Positions 1 through 6,848 of a stretch of 7,978 bases of DNA are shown piece after piece; position 1 is the first letter of the stretch; the number at the start of each line of letters is the position of its first letter. The notes under the pieces were generated by a model. The model did not search any database, was not told the origin of the DNA, and saw only the letters and a list, made by a program, of their open reading frames with translations. The DNA lies in the NCBI GenBank assembly GCA_030447125.1, contig JAUJLZ010000072.1, forward strand, positions 1 to 7,978, written 5' to 3'. The position numbers were made by a program, and so were the translations under genes. This stretch comes from Acidimicrobiales bacterium (GTDB lineage: Bacteria; Actinomycetota; Acidimicrobiia; Acidimicrobiales; CADCSY01).

Positions 1-146
1 ATGCAGCGCACGAGCTCGATCTGTTCGTGCTTGCTCAGCTGGGAGACGATGCGCCTGAGCTCAGCACGACGCCCCCGGGTGATGGTTCGGACCACTTCCG
101 TGCCCGACGCTGTGGGTGAGAGGGAGACCTGGGGCGTGTGGCAAGC
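1..146 (-). pseudogene. MarR-family transcriptional regulator, C-terminal fragment (runs off left edge)
   Basis: On the minus strand this open stretch reads [20 protein letters not shown] and then [20 protein letters not shown]. This matches the end of a MarR-type winged-helix regulator: the last strand of the wing (usually V.LT..G), followed by the long dimerisation helices with their R-R-E-L pattern. The frame is closed upstream by a stop at 147-149, and the matching part begins near 131. The DNA-recognition helix and the start are therefore missing, and this is a 5'-truncated remnant whose 3' end lies outside the window. It abuts a GH15 remnant on the opposite strand, so a deletion or rearrangement junction lies near 135-155. 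MarR proteins normally repress nearby efflux or stress genes, but this piece cannot bind DNA. The family call rests on pattern recognition over about 43 residues. Confidence 0.6.
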
Positions 147-153
147 TCAGGCG

Positions 154-636
154 GTGCCGCCTGATGTCGGCACGACTATCGCCGACTACGGCTCCTTGCC
201 GGACGATCATGCTCCCGCCTTGGTGCCGAAGGACGGCTCGATTGACTGGTGGTGTCCCCCCAGGGCCGACGAGCCGCCGGTGTTCGGACGGCTCCTCGAC
301 GCACCACGCCGCGCACTGGAGCCTTACGGCGGACCAACCGCTGGAGATCGAGCGGCGCTACGCGCCCGACAGCCTGGTGCTCGAGTCGACGATCACGACG
401 ACCACGGGCGAGGCCGTCGTCACTGACGCGCTCGCGATGTAGCGCGGTGCACGAGGTCACGAGTTGGGGCTGCGTCTCACGTGCTGCTCCGCTCGGTCGA
501 GGGGCAGCGAGGGCGGGTTTTCGCCGAGCAAATGGACCCCGACACCGGCGAACAGACCGGCAACTTCCCACAAGCCTTCTCCCCTGTCGGCCTCATCAAC
601 GACGCCTATCGCCTCGCCAACCTCAACGACCACTAA
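154..636 (+). pseudogene. GH15 glucoamylase/trehalase-like hydrolase, N- and C-terminal ends joined by a large internal deletion
   Basis: Frame 1 from about 163 gives [20 protein letters not shown] then [20 protein letters not shown], the hallmark N-terminus of bacterial GH15 proteins (IxDY..., DGSIDWxCxPRFDSP). The homology shifts to frame 2 near 300 (HWSL..., [19 protein letters not shown]), meets a TAG at 440-442, continues in the same frame (RGARGHELGLR), then returns to frame 1 near 475 (SHVLLRSVEGQRGRV). At about 520 it jumps straight to the family's C-terminal block: FAEQMDPDTGEQTGNFPQAF then SPVGLINDAYRLA, ending at TAA 634-636. Family members run to about 600 residues. Roughly 110 N-terminal and 38 C-terminal residues remain, so the whole catalytic (alpha/alpha)6 barrel is gone. 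Two frameshifts and a nonsense codon confirm decay. GTG 154 is a possible start, but no good ribosome binding site precedes it. The family call is firm; trehalase versus glucoamylase cannot be decided. Confidence 0.8.
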
Positions 637-658
637 CCTAACCGGAAGGACACCCGAC

Positions 659-724
659 ATGGGAAAGCTCGAAGATGACGTCGCACTCATCACCGGCTCC
701 GACTCCGGCATCGGACAGCCTTAA
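659..724 (+). pseudogene. Short-chain dehydrogenase/reductase (SDR), N-terminal stub
   Basis: An ATG at 659 sits 8 bases after a strong ribosome binding site (ggaagga, 644-650) and starts the peptide MGKLEDDVALITGSDSGIGQ, which ends at TAA 722-724 after 21-22 codons. This is the first beta strand and glycine-rich NAD(P)-binding turn of a classical SDR (TGxxxGIG, here TGSDSGIG). The family usually has about 250-300 residues with a YxxxK active site. Everything after the nucleotide-binding turn is missing, and the following sequence in all frames is unrelated. The stub lies 22 bases after the GH15 stop, so the two were probably co-transcribed before the region collapsed. The peptide could still be translated but can have no enzyme activity. 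Confidence 0.7.
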
Positions 725-728
725 GTAG

Positions 729-1169
729 AAGATCAAGTCCCGCCTCAAGGAGGCTGGAGTTGCCGTGTCACAGCTGGACGCGTTCCTCGGACGCCTCCGC
801 GGCCGGCCGAAGCAACCGGATAGCGCGCTATCGACAGCTGCTTCATCGAGTCAATCGTGCGGCTCGCCCCAAGCGTCACCGGTCAGGCGATGGTGCAGTT
901 GGCCCGAGAGGCTGTTGGGCGTCGTCGAGAACGCCCAACAAGCAAGACACGCTGACCTAGCGCCCCATGCATCACCCCAGGACGTCCCGCTGCACCCCAC
1001 CCGCGCCGATACCTACTACGGAGCCTACGAGCGCGGCATCTTCTTCCTCCTCTTGGGCGGCCGCCATTCTCACAAGGCGGGTCCAACAGAGGGGGGACAC
1101 ATCACGTGCACCGACGATCGGCGTCCCGTCAGACTCTCCATATCAAGCGTTCCGGCCCAAGGCTTCTAG
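729..1169 (+). other. Unrecognised broken coding stretch between the SDR stub and the ABC operon
   Basis: I do not recognise this. Frame 3 opens after a TAG (726-728) with KIKSRLKEAGVAVSQLDAFL, a plausible helical start. Frame 2 from 830 gives IDSCFIESIVRLAPSVTGQA then MVQLAREAVG before TGA 953-955. Near 915-920 frame 3 seems to take over with VVENAQQARHADLAPHASPQ and then DTYYGAYERGIFFLLLGG, staying open to TGA 1167-1169. The three pieces look like one protein with two compensating shifts, since their composition is balanced rather than the Arg/Pro/Gly-rich pattern of antisense shadow frames. An ATG at 760 and a GTG-type start at 765 exist, but no start is convincing. After about 1090 the translation no longer looks protein-like. 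It is most likely another gene remnant created at the SDR truncation junction (about 721). It is convergent with the exporter operon that ends at 1184. Confidence 0.3.
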
Positions 1170-1183
1170 GGTGCCATCGGGTT

Positions 1184-2971
1184 TCACCGGTAGGAGCGGG
1201 CTTGCAGCTCGTGGAGCTCGGCGTAGAGGCCGCCGGCGGCGACCAGCTCGGCGTGGCTGCCGGCCTCGACCACCCGGCCCCCGTCGACCACGACGATGAG
1301 CTGGGCCATGCGCACGGTCGAGAAGCGGTGGGACACCAGCACGGTGATGGCCCCCGTCTCGGCCCCGAGTTGGCGGGCGGCGCCGGCGTAGCGCTCGAAC
1401 AGGGAGTGCTCGGTCTCGGCGTCGACCGAGGCGGTGGGCTCGTCGAGCACCAACAGCAGGGGCCGGGTGCGCATCATGGCCCGGGCCAGGGCGAGCTTCT
1501 GCCACTGCCCGCCGGACAGCTCGGTGCCGCCCTCGAAGCTGGGTCCGAGCCTCGTCTCGAGCCCGTCGGCGAGCGACGAGGAGAGCTCGGACGAGGCCGC
1601 TCGAGTCAGGGCCTGCTCGACCACAGAAGCATCGTCGACGTAGGGCAGATCACCCACGCCGACGGCCTCCCGGGCCACGAGCTCGAAGCGAGCGAAGTCC
1701 TGGAAGCCCGCCGCCAGGCGGGATCGCCACTCCTCCACGTCGATGTCGGCCAGATCGGTGCCGTCGACCAGGATGCGGCCGGCGGTGGGGTCGTAGAAGC
1801 GGCACAACAGCTTGACCAGCGTGGTCTTGCCCGCCCCGTTCTCGCCGACCAGGGCGACGGTGGCGCCGGCGGGAAGCACGAGGTCGACGTCGACGAGCAC
1901 GTCGGCGTCGCTGTCGGGATAGCGGAAGCCCACGCCCTGAAGCTCGATCCCCTCGGCCAGGGTCTGGCGTACCGGCGTACCCTTCCCCAGGCGGGACCGG
2001 GCCGCAGCGGCGTAGTCGACCAGCCACAGGTAGCGCCTGGCCACCTTCATCATTCTCGCCAGCGCGGTGGTGGTGCCCACTGCGGCCGCCACCTGGAGGT
2101 TGACGCGGGCCAGGAGGGCCAACGCCAGCACCACGCCACCGAGGGTGACGCGCCCGGCGACGGCATCGACCACCACGACCACGATGGCGCCGGCGTAGCC
2201 CAGGGCGAAGAAGACCCAGCCGATCAGTGTCCAGACCAGGCCCCGGCGCCCGGCGGCATCGAGGCGGTGATCGGCGTTGCGCCACAGGCGGCGATGGCGG
2301 GCCACGAGCTCGTCACCGAGGCCGAACACCCGCAGCTCCTTGCCCGGGGCCGGGGAGGTGGCCAGCTCGAAGAGGTGGCGGGCGAGGCGGAGGTCGTCGG
2401 CGGTGTCCTCGAGGGCGCTCTGGCGCAGCTGCTCGGACTTCGACCCGGCCCAGAACGACGGCAGGGCGAAGAGGGGAACGACCAGGAGCACGGGGTTCAC
2501 CGAGGCGAGGAGCACACCGGTGGCCACGGCCTGGACGAGGACGGCCAAGGCCGCTGCCGCGATGTTCCCGCCCCCCGCCAGGACGTAGCTCTCGAGGCGG
2601 AGCAGCTCCAACTGGTCGAGGTACTCCGGGCGCTCGTGGTGCTCCAGGCCGGCGGTGCCGGCGCTGAGCTCGATCAGGCGGCGATCGAGGTAGAGGCCGG
2701 TGTACTCCTTGAGGGGAAAGAACAGGCGGGTGGAGCCCCAGCTGGCCAGGCGGCCCAGGGCACCGGTGGCGCCCAACCCGACGGCGGCGGCCAGTGCCCC
2801 TCCGGCATCGCCGCTGGCGGCGGCGTCGACGAGAAGCTTCAGCCACCAGGCCACCAGAACCACGGCGAGCGGCGCCAGCGTGTTGAGGACCACCAGCGAC
2901 ACGTAGCGGCGGGGATCGGCCTGCAGGGAGGTGGCCACCGCCGTCTTCAGGGCTCGCAGCGCGCTACGCAT
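1184..2971 (-). CDS. ABC exporter half-transporter (permease fused to ATPase), second gene of pair
   Basis: This 595-residue protein belongs to the ABC exporter (MsbA/MDR-like) architecture: an N-terminal membrane domain fused to a C-terminal ATPase, acting in the cytoplasmic membrane. Hydrophobic segments lie near residues 23-48, 58-75, 135-175, 245-270 and 276-297. The ATPase domain is complete: Walker A GENGAGKT (376-383), Q-loop Gln424, signature LSGGQ (485-489), Walker B LLLVLDEP with Asp510 and catalytic Glu511, and H-loop His548 in SHRFSTVR. I chose the ATG at 2969-2971 over the longer frame (to 3082) because it overlaps the upstream gene by 8 bases, follows GGAGG about 11 bases earlier, and gives the usual short cytoplasmic lead-in. 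It is the distal, probably translationally coupled gene of the operon. The substrate is unknown; a drug, lipid or small peptide is possible from the family alone. No transcription terminator is obvious after the stop. Confidence 0.9.
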   Translation of the reverse strand: MRSALRALKTAVATSLQADPRRYVSLVVLNTLAPLAVVLVAWWLKLLVDAAASGDAGGALAAAVGLGATGALGRLASWGSTRLFFPLKEYTGLYLDRRLIELSAGTAGLEHHERPEYLDQLELLRLESYVLAGGGNIAAAALAVLVQAVATGVLLASVNPVLLVVPLFALPSFWAGSKSEQLRQSALEDTADDLRLARHLFELATSPAPGKELRVFGLGDELVARHRRLWRNADHRLDAAGRRGLVWTLIGWVFFALGYAGAIVVVVVDAVAGRVTLGGVVLALALLARVNLQVAAAVGTTTALARMMKVARRYLWLVDYAAAARSRLGKGTPVRQTLAEGIELQGVGFRYPDSDADVLVDVDLVLPAGATVALVGENGAGKTTLVKLLCRFYDPTAGRILVDGTDLADIDVEEWRSRLAAGFQDFARFELVAREAVGVGDLPYVDDASVVEQALTRAASSELSSSLADGLETRLGPSFEGGTELSGGQWQKLALARAMMRTRPLLLVLDEPTASVDAETEHSLFERYAGAARQLGAETGAITVLVSHRFSTVRMAQLIVVVDGGRVVEAGSHAELVAAGGLYAELHELQARSYR

Positions 2972-2989
2972 GTGGCCCTTCGCCTCCGA
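2964..2989 (-). promoter_or_regulatory. Overlapping stop/start junction with Shine-Dalgarno in the ABC operon
   Basis: Read on the minus strand, GGAGG is followed by an 11-base spacer, ATG (2971-2969), and the upstream gene's TAG (2966-2964). The two genes share 8 bases. This arrangement supports coupled translation and roughly equal synthesis of the two halves, as expected for a heterodimer. It also decides the start of the downstream gene. Confidence 0.6.
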
Positions 2990-4838
2990 CCGGGTCGGCG
3001 AAGCGGGCGGCCTGCAGCGCGAACATGGAGGCGTAGCGACCTCGGTTGGCCAGGAGGCTGGCGTGGTCGCCGTCCTCGACAATGCGCCCCTCGTCGATGA
3101 CCACGATGCGGTCGGCCCGGCGGACGGTGGAGAACCGGTGGGAGATGACGATCGTGGTGACGCCCCTGGTCAACTCCAAGAAGCGGTCGTAGAAGACGGC
3201 CTCGGCCCGCACGTCGAGGGCGGCCGTGGGTTCGTCGAGAACCAGGACGCCGGCACCGGCATCCACCGCCAGCAGCGCTCTGGCCAGGGCGATGCGCTGC
3301 CACTGGCCACCGGAGAGGTCGACGCCACCGTCGTAGCGCCGGGACAGAATCGTGTCCCACCCGAGCGGGAGGCGCTCGATGATCGCCGTCGCCCCCGCCC
3401 GCTCGGCGGCGCGCGCCAGCGCGTTCCGGTCACCCAGGCGGTCGAGGGCGCCGAAGCCGACGTTGTCGGCCACGGAGAGGTCGTAGTGGGTGAAGTCCTG
3501 GAAGATGGCCGCCACCCGCCCCTGCCAGGCCCGCGGGTCGAGCTCCGCCAGGTCGGTGCCATCGACGAGGATACGCCCGGCGGTCGGGTCGTAGAGCCGG
3601 CACAACAGCTTGACCAGGCTGGTTTTGCCGGCGCCGTTGTTCCCTACGATGGCCAGGGATCGCCCGGCGGCAATCTGCAGATCGAGGCCACAGAGCACAT
3701 CGCCGCGACCGCCGGGGTAGCGGAATGAGACGCCCTCGAAGCGGATGGATCTCGACGGAAGGCCGTCGGCCGGACGCGTCCCGTCGAGGTGGGCACCGCT
3801 GGTGGCGGTGAAGTGGGGCAACGACAAGGCGGCTGGCACCGGTGCCGTGCCGTAGCCGATGTTGATGTCGTCGAGGCCGACGGGCACGGCCGCCACGCCG
3901 CCCACCGCGGTGGCGAAGGCCGTTAGTTCCCCTAAGCTGATCTCCCCCCGTACGGCCGCCCGACCGAGCAGGGCGAACGCCCCGCCCTGGGCGACGAGAA
4001 GCACCAACGCGTACGCCGGCCCCAGCAATCGACCCCGGCGCCGGTCGACCCAGAACTGGGCCATGGCCAGGTGCCAGTCGGCCCCGAATCGCTCACCCAC
4101 CCAGGACGCCAGCCCGAACACCCGCAGCTCCTTGCCCGCCGCCGGGGTGAGGGCCAGGTCGCGGAAGTAGGACGTGCGCCGGAAGCGCCGGGCGTTGCCC
4201 CGGAGGGCCTCCACCGTCTGGACCAAATTGGCCTTGAGCAGCCGGTGCATGCCGGCGTGCACCACCAGGAGCACCAGGCCCAGCCACCAACGGAAGCCCA
4301 CCAGGAGGGCAGCCGACCCGGCCGAGCCCAGGCGGAGGGCGGCCACGTTGGCCATGCCTATGATCGCCTCCCGTGGGGTGGTCTGGCTCGTGCCGACGCC
4401 CTGGGCGGCGGCCACCTGATCGAGGACCTCGGGGTCCTCAAGGTGGGCGATCCCCGGAGGCGACACCGTCGCTCCCATGACCCGGGCGCGGAGCTGACCG
4501 TCGAGGCGCCGGCCCAGGGCATCGGCCAGTGCCTGGACGGCCGGTCCGGCCACCTGGGCGGCGACGAAGAGCACAGCCACCGCACCCACGGCTACCATCA
4601 GCCGGCGGCCGGCGGGGCTGTCGAACCCGGACGCCACCACCGCCTCGACCGAACCCACCAGCGCCCCGCTGGCGAGGGCGAGGGCCGCCGGTAGGGCGGC
4701 GGTGACGGCCACCCCGAGCGCCACGCCGACCGTCAGGGGCCGACTGGCTGCCGGCAACAGGCGGATGCTGGTCCAAACTGCACCGGTGTCACGCAAGCGG
4801 CAAGCTCGGTGAGCGCCGATGCTGGTCTTTACAGGCAT
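2964..4838 (-). CDS. ABC exporter half-transporter (permease fused to ATPase), first gene of pair
   Basis: About 624 residues from ATG 4838, with the same layout as its partner. Hydrophobic segments lie near residues 35-64, 81-104, 172-197 and 271-325. The ATPase domain has Walker A GNNGAGKT (399-406), Q-loop Gln447, LSGGQ (508-512), Walker B VLVLDEP with Asp535 and Glu536, and H-loop His567. Both proteins carry GKELRVFGL in the membrane domain and ILVDGTDLA after Walker A, so they are paralogues. Neither has the degenerate Walker B Glu or signature seen in one half of many heterodimeric exporters, so both ATP sites should be active. The start is uncertain. The family-like N-terminus begins at VWTSIRLLP (about 4778), where the codon is GTT. 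In-frame choices are TTG 4796, ATG 4838, GTG 4853 and GTG 4877, none with a good ribosome binding site. The stop TAG (2964-2966) lies inside the next gene's start region, indicating an operon. Confidence 0.88.
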   Translation of the reverse strand: MPVKTSIGAHRACRLRDTGAVWTSIRLLPAASRPLTVGVALGVAVTAALPAALALASGALVGSVEAVVASGFDSPAGRRLMVAVGAVAVLFVAAQVAGPAVQALADALGRRLDGQLRARVMGATVSPPGIAHLEDPEVLDQVAAAQGVGTSQTTPREAIIGMANVAALRLGSAGSAALLVGFRWWLGLVLLVVHAGMHRLLKANLVQTVEALRGNARRFRRTSYFRDLALTPAAGKELRVFGLASWVGERFGADWHLAMAQFWVDRRRGRLLGPAYALVLLVAQGGAFALLGRAAVRGEISLGELTAFATAVGGVAAVPVGLDDINIGYGTAPVPAALSLPHFTATSGAHLDGTRPADGLPSRSIRFEGVSFRYPGGRGDVLCGLDLQIAAGRSLAIVGNNGAGKTSLVKLLCRLYDPTAGRILVDGTDLAELDPRAWQGRVAAIFQDFTHYDLSVADNVGFGALDRLGDRNALARAAERAGATAIIERLPLGWDTILSRRYDGGVDLSGGQWQRIALARALLAVDAGAGVLVLDEPTAALDVRAEAVFYDRFLELTRGVTTIVISHRFSTVRRADRIVVIDEGRIVEDGDHASLLANRGRYASMFALQAARFADPVGGEGPHA

Positions 4839-5296
4839 AAGCCGACTAACCACCCCATTCCCGCCTTGGTCCGGCACCTACATACAACTAACGACGCGGA
4901 CGAGGCATCACTGGAGTCCGACTCGCTACCGAAGCGCCCTTCAGGATTAGACAAATGCCCACGCACTCCTGCTGCCCGAAGTTTCGGCAGCCAGACCCGC
5001 CGGACGGGCGTCAGGTGGCCGACCGACGTAACCTGAAGATCGGAGGTAGGCGACAAGTGCCGCTGTTCAGGCCCGAAAATGCGACAACAACGCACACTCA
5101 CAAAGGGCAGACGCCGGAGAAATGCCCCCTTGGGCTTCCCTGGACCAAGGCGTCCTTGGTAGCCTCGCTGCTTGAACTCGTTTGACTCGTTTAGCTTAAA
5201 AGCGGCCTGGCTCTCGACGTCAACACCGTGCTCGTTGCTCAAGCTGAGACCGGAGAGCAGGCTGTCGGGCTCGTAGATCCTTGCCTTGACGGGCAT
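4829..5296 (-). CDS. Small hypothetical protein (weak candidate)
   Basis: An ATG at 5294-5296 on the minus strand is preceded by AGGGAGG with a 5-base gap, one of the better ribosome binding sites in the window. It begins MPVKARIYEPDSLLSGLSLS, then NEHGVDVESQAAFKLNESNE. The first 45-50 residues have balanced composition (acidic, Ser/Leu/Asn) and could be a real N-terminus. The frame runs to a stop at 4829, about 155 residues, but the second half turns Arg/Cys/Ser-rich and unconvincing and would overlap the ABC gene start at 4838. I think the first part may be the head of a gene truncated near 5150, continuing by chance. I recognise no family. It is downstream of the ISL3 fragment on the same strand. 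Confidence 0.3.
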   Translation of the reverse strand: MPVKARIYEPDSLLSGLSLSNEHGVDVESQAAFKLNESNEFKQRGYQGRLGPGKPKGAFLRRLPFVSVRCCRIFGPEQRHLSPTSDLQVTSVGHLTPVRRVWLPKLRAAGVRGHLSNPEGRFGSESDSSDASSASLVVCRCRTKAGMGWLVGLCL

Positions 5297-5440
5297 CGAA
5301 ACCTCCCTGGCTACTGGTCGCGTCCCCAACCGTAGCCCTGTTGTCATAGGGAGCCGGCAGACCCACGAGAGCAACCCCCCGGCCTGGGCATCCCACACGC
5401 TATTCGTGTCATCTCTGACAGTCGCCTCTTGTGGCCCCAT
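4839..5440. other. Gene-poor junction region between the ABC operon and the ISL3 remnant
   Basis: This stretch is less G+C-rich than the transporter genes and has no convincing full gene. The minus strand happens to be open across it, but most of that translation (for example the part around CCRIFGPEQRHLSPTSD) does not look like a conserved protein. It holds one small candidate gene start at 5296 (listed separately). There is no tRNA, no CRISPR-type repeat and no clear rho-independent terminator by eye. It should contain the promoter of the ABC operon, but I cannot pick out a confident -35/-10 pair. It probably holds one or more recombination junctions, because the ISL3 homology stops abruptly at its right edge near 5441. 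Confidence 0.5.
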
Positions 5441-5677
5441 GCCTTGGCCCGAGCGCTTCAGCTGCTTGATAAGCAGGTTGGCGGCCTCGACCGGACCCTT
5501 GGATGCACCGGTGTGGTGATGGGCGAGGATCTCGTTGCGCCACCGGCGCAGCGTCTTGAGCAGACGTCGCAGCTCGGGTCCCGACTCTGGCGCAGAGCAC
5601 CAGGCGATGGCGTCGTCGAGGCGCTCAGCGGCGAGGTTCTCGTCGTCGGTCAGGTACACGTCGCGGACCTTCTCCTG
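5441..5677 (-). pseudogene. ISL3-family transposase, C-terminal fragment
   Basis: The minus-strand frame reads EKVRDVYLTDDENLAAERLD, then (after a short gap) LKTLRRWRNEILAHHHTGAS, then KGPVEAANLLIKQLKRSGQG. This is the C-terminal part of the DDE_Tnp_ISL3 domain, where the block G-(A/T)-S-(N/K)-G-P-x-E-A-x-N-x-x-I-K carries the last catalytic acid; the Glu is present at 5486-5488. ISL3 transposases are about 400-480 residues. Only about 79 remain, and the two earlier Asp residues are absent. The homology ends sharply on both sides: at about 5677, before the divergent integrase, and at about 5441, where the usual ending (an F-x-N-Y-R-x-R-x-L-L-type motif) is replaced by unrelated sequence. No inverted repeats were found. 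The surrounding open frame (5779 to 4829) is a chance extension, not one protein. Confidence 0.75.
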
Positions 5678-5764
5678 TCGGTTAACCGGCCCTGAGCAGG
5701 CGGTGGGGTCGCAGGTCCACCAACGGTCGCTCGGGATGTCGGATACTCGACCAAGGAGGCCGCT

Positions 5765-6769
5765 ATGGCGCAGGTCCATGTCGTTGGTTCACCCAGTGGT
5801 TATCGCCTCGTCGGTGACGGACCGGTGGTCGCGGCAGGCAACCGCTTCCTCGATCATCTGACGATGCGGAGGTTCTTGCCGGCGACGGTGCGGGCCTATG
5901 CGTTCGATCTGGCGAACTTCGCCGGGTTCCTCGCAGATCGATCGCTTGAGTTGGGCGAGGTCGCGCCGACAGATCTCTTCGACTATTTGGACTGGCAGTC
6001 CCGCCAGGTGAAAAGCGGCCAGGCGGTGGTGGCGCTTCGCCGGCAGGGGCCGGCCGCGGCCATGATGAACCGCCGCATCGCCTCGTTGCGTGGACTCTTC
6101 GAGCATCTGGTCATCACCGGCGAACGCACCGACACCCCATAACTGCAGCCCGCCGGTCGTCAGGGCTGCGGGGGCAGCGCAACGGCCTGCTGGGTCACGT
6201 CGCCGTCCGGTCCCAATCGGGCGGGCGACTGGTGCGCGAGGCCAAGCGGTTGCCGAAGAGCCTGGCGGCCGACGACCTAGCTGCCTTCGTCGCCGACCGA
6301 GACTCCCGCCGTGATCGGGCGATGGTGCTGGCCATGGTCCTCGGAGGTCTGCGGGCCGCCGAGGTCCGTTCGTTTGCGGCTCGCCGACGTCGACATGGGC
6401 TTGCGACGGCTCCGGGTCGTGGGCAAGGACGACAAGGAACGGGTCGTGCCGATCGACGACTTGTTCTTCACCGAGTGCGCTGTCTACCTGCGCTCGGAGC
6501 GACCCGTGGGTTGTCGCACGTCGGAGTGCTTCGTCGTGCCGCGAGGGCCAACACGCGGCCACCCGCTGACCGAGGCGGGGTTGCGGAAGGTGTTCCGGAC
6601 ACAACGGGCCCGCTCGGGAGCGACCAGGGTGCGACCACAACGGCTTCGCCACACCTATGGAGCCGAGTTGGCCGCCGCGGGGATCGATTTGCTCGCCCTG
6701 CGAGCGTTGATGGGCCACGCATCTTCTGAAACCACAGCTCGCTAGGTGCACCTGTCGTCGGACACGCTC
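5765..6769 (+). pseudogene. Tyrosine recombinase/integrase (XerC/XerD-like), inactivated
   Basis: ATG 5765 follows AAGGAGG with a 5-base gap. Frame 2 encodes the SAM-like core-binding domain (RFLPATVRAYAFDLANFAGF; NRRIASLRGLFEHLV) and stops at TAA 6140-6142. Homology continues in frame 1 (a 1-base loss near 6137-6142) with REAKRLPKSLAADDLAAFV and GGLRAAEVRS, catalytic Arg at 6352-6354. An extra T in TTT (6373-6375) moves it back to frame 2 (LRLADVDMGLRRLRVVGKDD, Lys at 6425-6427). The HxxR box reads PQRLRHT: Arg (6647-6649) is present, but the usual His is Gln (CAA 6638-6640). LMGHASSETTAR is followed by TAG (6743-6745), where family members have the nucleophile Tyr (ARYVHLS), and VHLSSDTL follows. 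An intact relative would be about 330-350 residues. It is doubly frameshifted and missing two catalytic residues, so it is dead. IS3 sequence replaces its end after about 6770-6800. Confidence 0.88.
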
Positions 6770-6848
6770 TTCCTCGATGACATCTCCGCCTGCGGTTGGG
6801 TCGATGAGGGTCCCCGACCTGACCGGTCACCTCGAGTAGGAGGTAACC

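Noticed and set aside
1..426. A single 141-residue plus-strand protein from base 1
   Set aside because: The first 130 bases code on the minus strand (MarR tail), and the GH15 homology leaves this frame near 300.
1106..3100. A 664-codon plus-strand open frame opposite the ABC gene
   Set aside because: It is exactly antisense to a complete ABC exporter with all ATPase motifs. Its translation is Gly/Gln/His/Ala-rich with no recognisable motif, as expected when a high-G+C gene is read from the other strand.
2931..3728. A 265-codon plus-strand open frame
   Set aside because: Antisense to the ATPase domain of the first ABC gene; no family features.
5175..5192. Tandem repeat of a 9-base unit (aactcgttt gactcgttt)
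   Set aside because: Only two copies with one mismatch; too short to support a repeat array or attachment site.
4829..5779. One 316-residue minus-strand protein
   Set aside because: Only residues about 35-113 match a family (ISL3 transposase). The flanking parts change character abruptly, so the frame is a chance join of fragments.
5789..6751. A 320-codon minus-strand open frame over the integrase
   Set aside because: It is the shadow of the integrase pseudogene. The plus strand carries clear recombinase motifs across the same bases, while this translation is Arg/Pro/His-rich.
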